From Ancistrus triradiatus (taxonomy: Eukaryota > Chordata > Actinopteri > Siluriformes > Loricariidae), in the NCBI GenBank assembly GCA_025084515.1, contig JAJAGP010000334.1, forward strand, positions 310,001-374,000: 64,000 nt of DNA, read 5' to 3'. This document shows positions 57,496 to 64,000 of the stretch, piece by piece (within the stretch, counting starts at the first letter, position 1; each line of letters begins with the position of its first letter). The notes below the pieces were generated by a model. The model was given only the letters and a program-made list of their open reading frames with translations, did not search any database and was not told the origin of the DNA. Position numbers and translations under genes: made by a program.

Positions 57496-60400
57496 GGGGG
57501 GAAGGGTCATGTTTATATTACATTGAGGGAACCATATGTCCACACAAGGATAAAAATATCTGACATTTTCTACATTGAGTGCATTTATGTGCACTTAATA
57601 ATCAAACCAGTTTCATTTGCAGTTCTGCGCTTATTCGATTATTCAAGTGGTCATGTATACAGGACACTCCGATCTAGTAATCAGATTAAGAAATCCGATA
57701 AAGAGAGCTGGATTTTATTCCAGTAATCTAAGTTCTCATTGCATGTATACCAGTTACCCGATTTCAATCGGTTTTCTCAGTCTGCGCATGCACACGATCC
57801 TAACCAACATGGTTGCCAAGTCCACTTATTCTAAAGACTTGGCTCTATTTGGGCTCTTTTTCTATTTACTATGGTGTTTTCTTTCCCACGGGATCTGGCA
57901 ACCCTGGAATTAAACGCGGCACGGAATTAAAGGCAGCAAAACAGCTGTCGAACACTTTGTGGAGACTCTGAAATGCAGGATATACTTGAAAAAATGAAGA
58001 ATTTGATTATATAATATTACAGTTTGAAGTTTACGCCACATATTTCTTTGACATTATTGGCTGGTTGCAAAGTAGAATTCCATTATTGCCTGAGTCATGT
58101 AGACCCAGAGGTTTACCTTATCTGGGTGCATGTAGACTTATTGATCTGATTACTGTGGAAAATCAGATTGTCTCCTTTTTTATTATAGAAACTGCAGCTT
58201 TCTTTTGAGAAAAAAACTAATGAATTAGCTTTCAGTAATCATTATGTCAATGGGCCGTCCCCGCAAAGATAGTGACACATGGGGTGTGCGTGTGTGTGCG
58301 GTGAAGTGGTGTGTGAGATATTCAGGTCTCAGCATGGTCAGTGCCAAAGTGCTCGTGAAGGTCAGCAGCAGTAAACACCATCAACCACAGCCCCCCCAAA
58401 GGCTTCTAAAGTTACTTACTATAGCTACTGATAGCCAGTTTTTGTTCAGCCATGATCTGCACTTTTTACGTTGATCGATGGATTGATCGAAGTCAGGTGC
58501 TTTTACCTTCAGGCAAGTTTTCCTTTTCCCCAAATATCATTTTGAAGACTTCAGTTTTTACCATGGATCAACAAGACCAATGTAGTAAAGGAAATCTATT
58601 TCATGGATGTGGTATTTTAAGTATGGACACTTACTTTAATATTTGTTTACTTAAATTGGTATCCAAATAAGATGTAACTAATGGGGAATCAAAATGAACC
58701 AAATCCAGTATTGTCATTCAAATATACTGAGCTTGGCACAGACACAGTGACTTACAGTTCAGATAGGATACAATCTAACCAGTCGAGGGTTAAGGACCCT
58801 GCTCAACAGTGGAAAACTGATGCTGATATATCTCAATCCCTCAGCCTTCTGGTCAGTAGTCCAGTACCGTAACCACTGGACCACAAATGAAACTGACACA
58901 AGCACAGGCAAACTGGTTTGAATTTAGCAAACATCCAGTAAGATGTAAGACTGATGGCAAACTAAGGAAGGATCTTCTGTTCTGTGATTTTGGACAAAAT
59001 CCAGATGCAAAATCCAGATGCAATATTCCTAGGATGTTCAAAATACGTTTTGAAAAGTCACACAACTCTGTTCTTCTGTCTTATATGCACTAAGGGGTGC
59101 GAGAGGAGACCAATTGTTATGCATGTACAATACTTTTCGAAAGTCTTAGGCCACCATGCCACCATTAGATTTGATGTTTTAGCAATGGTGTGATGACCAT
59201 ACATAATTATTTCTCAGTCTTTGTATTAGAATACAACCAAAAAAATTCGAAACTGGAAAAAAAATCAGATAAAACAGCTTCCATAGGCTACAGTGACAAG
59301 TAGCCTATAGCAAATGCCCCTTACATTTGAGCAATAGCAGCATCTGGCAGCTTCAACAGGATGCCAAGTTGAGCCTTGGACAGTCTGAAGAAGCTTGATC
59401 AGGGATGGTCTTTTTGGAAGGGCAGCAGCCAAGAAACTACTTAGAGGTCACACTAAATACTGTCGTTCTCCTGCAGAAGCCATTTTGTTCTGAAAACTGT
59501 GTGGGTTTTTTTAAGTTTGTGTACATATTTCTTGTATTTTCTGTATGTATATTAATAAAGAGACTGAGAAATAATTATGTATGGTCATGATACCATTGCT
59601 AAAACAAATATAATCGTGACCTAATACTTTTGCACAGTACTGTACATGTTTTAGTATGTAAATAGTATTGATCTATTGTATTCCTAACTTCCGAATTCCA
59701 ACTAGCAGACACTATGGCATTAACAGTGATGGCAGTTGAGAAGCAACCAAATTCCATGGTAAATCACTGCACCTGGCAACCTTGTGGAAGAACCTCTGTA
59801 GAAAGCATGTCACTCCACTGATATTTGTTATAAGTCCACTGATAGACTTTTTTGAACATATGCATATTTTTCTGGAGAAAACCATTCAAAAAGTATTTTC
59901 CTAATAATAATGATATTCTGTACACTGCTGTTTAAAATATATATGCATTCTGAGTACGAAATAATGCACTACCCAGTCCTGTGGTCCTATATTTGTGTTT
60001 GTGGTTGTGTATGTGTAGATTTGCACATGCTAGGCAGTGTGTGTGCATGTGTGTGAGCCCGTGTTAAAGCAGGTACTTGTCTGCAGCTGTTGAGGTCCAG
60101 TTCCTAGAGCCAGTACATATTTTTCTGTGCTAAATATAACCTGTGACAGCAGTGAAAGACACCCCAGCTTTCTGCTAACTCCACTGCCTAATCATGAGGC
60201 TGAGATGAGCAGACCACACGCACACACAGTGATATTACAAATAGTGTCACATGCTCCCTGATGGACTTTAAATATGTTGGTCGCAGTCCATCAAAGTCTG
60301 AAGCAGTGAGAATGTCCAGTGTCAGTCAGTCCCCGTAGCATTTGACTGATCACCGGATCAAAATGATGGAACATTTTCTATGATTTCTTGCATGAACAGG

Positions 60401-63400
60401 GCATAAACAGTTTTATTGAACCGACATATGTATGTATATTTTAATTCAATTATATGATCTCCTATTTCAGCTTTTGTGACAGCTCCTTAGTCTTCACCAT
60501 GGTTGCAGCATACCTTGAACATATCCCTGGGTGGTGTTTACATAAACACTAATGGCAGCTGAAGCAAATTAAGTCTCGTTATTGAGTTCCCAGTGGGTTA
60601 GTCATGGTTTTACCCAACTTTAGGTGAAGCTGATTAGCAGTAGGGTTTAAAATCAGAAATGTTGTGTAGGGTTGAGTAGTTGTGACATGGCAGTACACAC
60701 AACACACAATCATGAGGTCATGAAATCATGAGAATGATCCACCACCCAAATACTTCCTGATCTGTGGGGGTCCTGACTGAACAAAGTATGTAGACAAACA
60801 GATGGACCACAGTCTAGAATTGTAGTGCAGTGACCACTAAAACTAAAAATAAAGTAGAAGCAGAATATAAACTGAAAAAATATATAACCATATATATTAT
60901 AGCATACATTGAATAATACCACGAAATGTTCCAAAAGTATTTATTACAGTGTTTGATTTGTATTTGACATCGTGATGATTTTTGAAATAAACAACATATC
61001 ATTGCATCATTTGAGGAGTTTAAACAAAGTATAACCTTATTCGGTGAAGGGTTTACTTTTGTTAAGGTATTTTATTTCATCAGTTGATTCATTTGATTCA
61101 TCCTTAAATGATTCTTCTTTTTCTTTGAAATGGATTCACACGCTGAAACTGATTTTGCTGATTGCAGAACATCGAGCTGAAGGTGGAGGTGGAGAGCTTG
61201 AAGCAGGAGTTACAGGAGAAACAGCAGCTCCTCGACAAAGCTCTGTAAGTCTCTCTATACAAAAATATACTGTGCTGACAATGTAACAATGTAAATGTCC
61301 TCTTAAGGGTATGACTGTGGTTCTTAGTGTTTGAAATCAGTCTCACAGATAGATGACGGTCATGTTAGTCAGTGATGCTGATGTGGCGTTAAATAAATAA
61401 ATAAACAAACAAAAACATAATTAACAGCTGTGACTACTGGCAACTATTTTATGCATTATTTAACAGTTCAGTGACCCATTAATTAGCTCTCCATTCCTGC
61501 TGTTTGGTTGCCCTTGGAGCAGATAATCAGACAGTGTAAATACTTACATGTGATAATCAGGGAGATTTAAAGCTGAAAATCCACTCCAATGATACAGACA
61601 CTCCCGACAGATGCAGGCTGTAGGTCTGCGTCTTTTTTGGCACAGGGGGGCTTTTATGTAGGTTTGTAGCTTACTCTACTGTTGTCAGGAGTACATGGAA
61701 CATAATACATATTATAAGAAAAAAGTGAGTTTTCTCACATTTGGGTGAAGTGTGGGACTGTGGGACTGACAGTCCAAGATTTTGTTAAAATGTACAGTTT
61801 TTTTTGTTAAAAAAACACACAAGGAGTGTCTCACCCCTAAAGCCTGGATAGATGCATAGAAGGATTAAACAAGTAGATGGCTATATGGATAGATGGCTGG
61901 TTTAATAGATGGCTAGTTGGGTAGAGATTAATTGATGGATAGATTACATTTACATTTACAGCATTTAGCAGACGCCCTTATCCAGAGCGACTTACGATTG
62001 ATACAGTCTTACAATCCAAGCAATTGTGGGTTAAGGATACTGCTCAAGGACCCAACAGTGGCAGCTTGGCAGATGTGGGATTTGAACCCTGGACCTTCTG
62101 GTCCAGAGTCCAGTACCTTAACCACTAGGCCACCACAGTCCCGCGATGTATAGATGGATGTAGATGGATGTATAGATGTATAGATGGATAAATTAATAGA
62201 TGGGTAGATCTGCTATATGGATAGATGAACAGATGGATGTTTGGTGAGATGACAGAGTAGATAGGTTGTCAATCTGTCCATCTATCTACTCAGATATCCA
62301 TCGGCTCATCTATCCATACAGCAAATCTACTTATCTACTTATTTATACATCAACTCATCGATCCCATCTACCTATCTACTCATCTACTGATGTTTCATTT
62401 ATCTATCCATCTATCTAGCCATCTACTAATCTAACCATCTTCTTGTGGATGGATAGATAGATGGATGGATGGATCATAAATGGGCATAAAATATAGAGCC
62501 AAACAGTAATATAATACCATTGGAATTGTTTAAAAAATGTGTAAAACAATGAGAGAGAAAGAGACAAAAATGACATGGAAAAGAAAGGAAAAGAGAGAAA
62601 GCCACAGACACAGAAACACACTACTTCTGATATTCTGAATATTCAGTAAGTCTCCCATTGGGCAGAAACAAAAAACCATCCTCACCCTAGCCATTCCAGA
62701 TTCCAGTGTCAAGTCAGACGTGATGCAGGACTTTCACTGAGGGTTTAAATTAAACCTTAATTGTTTACCTCAGTCCATTAATCTTCACTGTCAGGACATT
62801 TTTACTATTCCTCAACTTCTTTAGGTTTGAAACGTTTGAGAATTATGAACTGATACGAAGTATCATGAAGTATTGAGACGGCTTGGTGCTTTGTAGATCT
62901 GATATAAGTGCTTGTTTACCAACTGCCCAAGGAGCATTTGGTTAAACACCCTTTAAGGGTTGAACGTGACATATGTCATCATCTGAATTTAAAACTAGCA
63001 CACTTATATCCACAGACTCAGACACAGTGGCGTGAGACATTCTGGGAGTCATGTCCCAGCAAAAATGAGCCCATCTGTTTATGCGTCTACACGCACTAGT
63101 CGATGCTATTCTAAGACAAAGTGTTGACATGTTTAAACATGGAAAACTTTAAATGCTGTACTCCACAGGGACGAATTACACTTTAATTTCTATCCAGGAC
63201 TACGCGATAAGACACACCCATCTTAGTCAGCTGTTCCACTTGGGATTCCCTAAAAGTTACTGCTGATGGGCAGAATGTATATTAGTGTGATGTGTATATT
63301 TACCAATGGGACAGAAACCAAATGTTCCCAGCTCTGTTTCAGAGAATCATTTACTAATCTGTTTAGTTCCTACATTTCTGTTCTAGCTAATCAAGTTCAT

Positions 63401-63970
63401 GATGCTTCTGAGTTGACTGAAAACACTTAAGACGCATTAACGTAACGTTTTTTTTAAGTAACACAATTTTCTTCATTACAGTCTAGAATGAATGAATAAG
63501 CAGTTCAACTTTACATAGGCTTTAAATAGTCTGAACATTTAATTACAAAGGATTTAGTAATCAGATGCTTCAAACATTTATGGTGGTGCATTAGGATTAG
63601 ATCCAAACTCATCAGGAGAGTATCTATAGCAGCATTTTTAGTATCACATTCTTCGTTCTATGGCTTTATTATCTGAGCACATGGATGAGATCATCTCATT
63701 CCAGGTCTATACTTGTAGGGAATGTATTTAACGTGACACTAAAGAACCATTTGCTGTTGGCACAGCTGTAGCTTTATGTGTACTGGGATGACACATGCAT
63801 TACACATTTAGCATAAGGATAACCCTTATGTTCTGTGTTCTGATAGGATAACAGCAGAGAGTCTGTCCAATAACAATGAGGCAGAGCTGCAGCGTTGCTG
63901 TGATGCGAGACAGCAGGAGATCGACCAAATGCAGCAGGTCCTGCAGACTAAGATACAACTGCTGCAGGAG
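37898..63970 (+). CDS. pde4dip: pde4dip (myomegalin), N-terminal exons; gene continues to the right
   Basis: Myomegalin is a large coiled-coil scaffold at the centrosome and cis-Golgi that binds gamma-tubulin ring complexes and PDE4D. Exons 37898-37947, 44870-44925, 45279-45346, 51727-51837, 61168-61244 and 63847-63970 have AG/GT borders and agree in phase (2,1,0,0,2,0), giving 162 codons. Residues ~63-80 (LKKENFSLKLRIYFLEER) are the CM1 motif; HLNDLKK and the NIELKVEVESLKQELQEK coiled coil follow as in vertebrate PDE4DIP. The paralogue cdk5rap2 has different flanks (no QHLNDLKK), so pde4dip is preferred. Very large introns are full of SINEs and Tc1 elements. Confidence 0.93.
38721..38791 (+). 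repeat. (TA)n microsatellite
   Basis: About 35 TA units; self-complementary, so likely length-unstable. Confidence 0.97.
38907..39066 (-). mobile_element. tRNA-derived SINE
   Basis: 'gggccttgctcaaggaccca', 'gggatttgaaccctggacc', 'gctaggctaccacagtcc'. The tail end is degraded. Confidence 0.9.
39354..39778 (+). other. G/T-only block; suspected assembly artefact
   Basis: First ~190 bases are nearly all G with T, then ~230 bases nearly all T. Before and after it the same segment occurs ('acttgactcc...ttcagtg.act', 'caatgttaggttagggtaca', 'gtccaacgtttgctttttt' at 39237-39352 and 39774-39883). The repetitive frames (e.g. 39340-39792) are not genes. Confidence 0.8.
40383..40550 (+). mobile_element. 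tRNA-derived SINE, second family
   Basis: Head 'tggctcggtggtaagagcca' and B box 'gggttcaaatccca' look like a tRNA promoter; the body 'ctgatgccagggtgtacctc' differs from the main SINE. Confidence 0.68.
41133..41265 (+). mobile_element. Old diverged tRNA-derived SINE
   Basis: 'gactgtggtgacccacacag', 'ccagggttcaaattct', 'aaagcccttaacccataatt'. Confidence 0.7.
41270..42320. other. No gene recognised (pde4dip intron 1)
   Basis: An 84-codon minus-strand frame (41859-42113) starts MPAKMADGCSRSSMLILGH but has no known domain, no splice context and no conserved neighbour. I leave it unassigned. Confidence 0.4.
42329..42520 (-). mobile_element. tRNA-derived SINE
   Basis: 'tttagcagacgcccttatcc' to 'ctaggctaccacagtccc', with a small internal deletion. 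Confidence 0.9.
42888..43169 (-). mobile_element. Degraded tRNA-derived SINE(s)
   Basis: 'catttagcaggcactatttt' then a second, better 'gggttaagggccttgctcaa' and 'tttgaaccctggaccttctg'. Possibly two overlapping old copies. Confidence 0.7.
44442..44625 (-). mobile_element. tRNA-derived SINE
   Basis: 'tttagcagacacccttatcc', 'gggatttgaaccatggacc', 'gctaggctaccacc'. About 245 bp upstream of pde4dip exon 2. Confidence 0.92.
44870..44925 (+). CDS. pde4dip: pde4dip exon 2
   Basis: 56 bases between 'ttatttgcag' and gtaaga: one base completing Arg, then HCVVDQQGNVCRGTGHMT and one base. Open only in the phase demanded by exons 1 and 3; another frame has a stop. It contains an internal ATG that could also serve as a start. 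Confidence 0.72.
45279..45346 (+). CDS. pde4dip: pde4dip exon 3
   Basis: After 'tgcttttcag', completes Asp and reads YMSNDTEKAPPLQAHTLKEF EQ, ending at gtgagt in phase 0. The end matches the vertebrate segment that precedes HLNDLKK (…LRDFEK type). Confidence 0.88.
45469..46367 (+). mobile_element. Tc1-like transposon in pde4dip intron 3
   Basis: TA-flanked, ends 'cagtggtgcttgaacgtttg' and complement at the right, with ~180-bp inverted repeats. Plus-strand frame 45651-46106 keeps VTHGGGSIMVWVCFAASGPG and QQDNDPKHTSRSAKEWLKN, but ends DLNPIV followed by a stop, so the last catalytic Glu is lost, and the N-terminal part is deleted. Confidence 0.92.
45651..46106 (+). pseudogene. Tc1 transposase remnant
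   Basis: 151 codons of transposase C-terminal half with the middle Asp present (DNDPKH) and a stop where the NPIE motif should continue. Inactive. Confidence 0.88.
46370..48150. other. No gene recognised (pde4dip intron 3); short tandem repeat inside
   Basis: AT-rich. At 47640-47715 a ~22-bp unit 'atctcataattatgactt' is repeated about four times. Nothing coding is supported. Confidence 0.5.
48160..48393 (+). mobile_element. Solo right end of the 45469-type Tc1
   Basis: Matches the right ~200 bp of the element at 45469 ('ctacttttaggacttttgtg', 'ttctaaagggttcataaact', 'aggaccactgta'). Confidence 0.85.
48400..49980. other. No gene recognised (pde4dip intron 3)
   Basis: Only a weak SINE-like piece at 49790-49890 ('atgaatgaatgagtgtgtaa', 'ccagaataggctctgaacct'). 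Confidence 0.45.
49990..50095 (+). repeat. Interspersed repeat fragment
   Basis: Second copy of the repeat at 23925 ('gatacactctgctcac', 'acattcgataaaaga'). Confidence 0.65.
50142..50622 (-). mobile_element. Penelope-like element 3' part, left arm of an inverted pair
   Basis: Minus strand gives AQHRRATSSGQDSVVYTHLQ, ASGHSFKDEAMQILDREERW and RGGGLRVHLSPSYN, the GIY-YIG-containing end, then the 3' terminal region. Faces an opposite copy across ~50622. Confidence 0.87.
50623..50925 (+). mobile_element. Penelope-like element 3' end, right arm of an inverted pair
   Basis: 'caacagcctcagagtacacc' to 'aacttctgggaggttc', inverted relative to 50142-50622. Contains the hairpin 'gtcacttagatgagtgat'. 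Confidence 0.85.
51230..51696 (+). promoter_or_regulatory. pde4dip: Probable alternative promoter/leader of a short pde4dip isoform
   Basis: The region before ATG 51697 turns GC-richer (51620-51700, CpGs in 'gcgatgtcgtcgagc', 'ccctcgaggtg'). A start immediately before an acceptor requires a transcript beginning in this intron. Limits unknown. Confidence 0.4.
51697..51837 (+). CDS. pde4dip: pde4dip exon 4 with CM1 motif; alternative start version
   Basis: As an internal exon it runs 51727-51837 (37 codons, HLNDLKKENFSLKLRIYFLE and ERIQQKYENNGDDVYRT) after 'actctctcgcag'. Read from ATG 51697 it adds MSNSYRTLSQ, very like the start of a known mammalian isoform (MSNGYRTLSQ). CM1 activates gamma-tubulin ring complexes. 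Donor is gtgagt after ACA. Confidence 0.95.
52548..53056. mobile_element. MITE with 'cagtggtacctcggtt' ends
   Basis: 509 bp, TA on both sides, inverted ends 'cagtggtacctcggttc' and 'gaaccgaggtaccactg'. The left sub-terminal part repeats near the right end in opposite sense. No transposase. Confidence 0.88.
53060..54760. other. No gene recognised (pde4dip intron 4)
   Basis: AT-rich with only scattered short frames. Confidence 0.5.
54770..55020 (+). mobile_element. 3' end of a fish retroelement with (GACTT)n tail
   Basis: 'gagtcttggtcctcccaagg', 'agggagtttttcctttccac', 'gcgctatataaataaatctg' and a pentanucleotide tail 'acttgacttgacttgac', a frequent 3' end in fish genomes. Contains a G run at 54786-54800. 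A short piece recurs inverted at ~46720. Confidence 0.68.
55380..55600 (+). mobile_element. DANA/Mermaid-like SINE
   Basis: 'gggtggcacagtggctctgt', 'catcgcctcacagagaaaag', 'tgtggagtctgcatgtcctc', 'cggtttcttcccacagtcc' follow the DANA consensus order. The tail runs into a short TA run. Confidence 0.82.
55690..57150. other. No gene recognised (pde4dip intron 4)
   Basis: Ordinary AT-rich DNA on both strands. Confidence 0.5.
57168..57196 (+). repeat. (GT)n microsatellite
   Basis: About 14 GT units. Confidence 0.9.
57460..57492 (+). repeat. (GT)n microsatellite
   Basis: About 16 GT units followed by 'atgggggggaag'. Confidence 0.9.
57574..58175 (+). mobile_element. MITE, most complete copy of the family
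   Basis: Left 'tgagtgcatttatgtgcact' 'taataatc', right 'gggtgcatgtagacttattg' 'atctgatta', so ends are imperfect inverted repeats. Used as reference for 5650-7110 and 25972-26360. Confidence 0.75.
58730..58890 (-). mobile_element. Old tRNA-derived SINE
   Basis: 'gtgacttacagttcagatag', 'gggttaaggaccctgctcaa', 'cagtaccgtaaccactggac'. Highly diverged. Confidence 0.65.
59125..59643. mobile_element. MITE with 'aaagtcttaggccacc'-type ends
   Basis: Left 'caatacttttcgaaagtctt' 'aggccacc', right 'gtgacctaatacttttgcac'. Sub-terminal 'ttttagcaatggt' pairs with 'accattgctaaaa'. About 520 bp, non-coding; resembles Tc1/mariner MITEs. Confidence 0.8.
60720..60800. mobile_element. Second fragment of the hAT-like foldback MITE
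   Basis: 'gagaatgatccaccacccaa', 'gatctgtgggggtcctgact' is the complement of part of 9395-9570. Confidence 0.55.
61168..61244 (+). CDS. pde4dip: pde4dip exon 5
   Basis: 25 codons plus two bases after 'ttgctgattgcag': NIELKVEVESLKQELQEKQQ LLDKA, donor gtaagt. Heptad-rich coiled coil directly after CM1. Confidence 0.95.
61945..62143 (-). mobile_element. tRNA-derived SINE, near-complete
   Basis: 'tttagcagacgcccttatcc', 'gggatttgaaccctggacc', 'actaggccaccacagtccc'. Inserted in a GATG/GATA array; among the best-preserved copies. Confidence 0.93.
62145..62485 (+). repeat. (GATG/GATA)n array, switching strand
   Basis: GATG/GATA units up to ~62265 and 62445-62480, with CATC/TATC units between (62270-62440), so the array contains an inverted block. 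Confidence 0.85.
62490..63840. other. No gene recognised (pde4dip intron 5)
   Basis: No supported exon or repeat before the acceptor at 63845. Confidence 0.5.
63847..63970 (+). CDS. pde4dip: pde4dip exon 6
   Basis: Completes Leu, then 41 codons: ITAESLSNNNEAELQRCCDA, RQQEIDQMQQVLQTKIQLLQ E, with donor gtacac. The NNNEAELQR and KIQLLQE words match vertebrate PDE4DIP. Phase 0 at the end; the next exon is outside. Confidence 0.93.
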
Positions 63971-64000
63971 GTACACACAAGGACAACAAGAGATGCACAC

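Noticed and set aside
51727..63970. Assignment to cdk5rap2 instead of pde4dip
   Set aside because: CM1 is shared by both, but QHLNDLKK, the alternative start MSNSYRTLSQ and NNNEAELQR fit myomegalin better.

Overview
This window is vertebrate nuclear DNA, almost certainly from a teleost and probably an otophysan (catfish/characiform-type) fish. The coding exons are closest to vertebrate proteins. The intergenic and intronic DNA is filled with fish-type repeats: Tc1/mariner elements, Penelope-like elements with a GIY-YIG domain, tRNA-derived SINEs ending in a 'gcgtctgctaaatg' tail, a DANA/Mermaid-like SINE, and many MITEs. No prokaryotic, viral or CRISPR content is visible. The genes are split, so most long open frames here are noise; I assembled genes from splice sites and reading phase.

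Layout. (1) 398-18850, minus strand: fzr1 (Cdh1, APC/C co-activator). Ten coding-gene exons are visible from the start codon at 14140 to the middle of the WD40 domain at 398; an inferred non-coding first exon lies near 18.8 kb and the last ~80 residues are off the left edge. Exons 3 and 4 carry in-frame stops and compensating shifts and sit beside a ~1 kb poly-G-like stretch (10.08-11.12 kb), which points to bad assembly. (2) 21090-25556, plus strand: a two-exon gene for a PIF/Harbinger (HARBI1-like) protein, divergently arranged with fzr1. All three catalytic positions I could align to the HARBI1 DDE triad are altered, so I read it as a domesticated, probably nuclease-dead protein. (3) 35217-36346, plus: a two-exon gene for a 147-residue single-pass membrane protein that I cannot name safely. 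A 37-codon membrane micro-ORF at 29462 is a weaker candidate. (4) 37898-63970, plus: the 5' end of pde4dip (myomegalin), six coding exons in perfect phase, including the CM1 gamma-tubulin-complex motif and an alternative internal start that reads through a splice acceptor. The gene continues off the right edge.

Repeats occupy much of the rest. Notable are a Tc1 element with ~200-bp inverted ends (14973-16252), a second Tc1 with intact ends but dead transposase (45469-46367), a pogo-like element with a CENP-B-type HTH remnant (26596-27168), a PIF/Harbinger-like MITE with TAA target duplication nested in another MITE (6294-6923), two large foldback structures made of inverted element copies (8125-8840 and 50142-50925), and a G/T-only block flanked by a repeated unique segment (39354-39778), probably another assembly fault.

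The genes do not form a pathway. fzr1 controls the cell cycle through APC/C and pde4dip organises microtubules at centrosome/Golgi; the Harbinger-derived and membrane genes have no assigned role from sequence alone.
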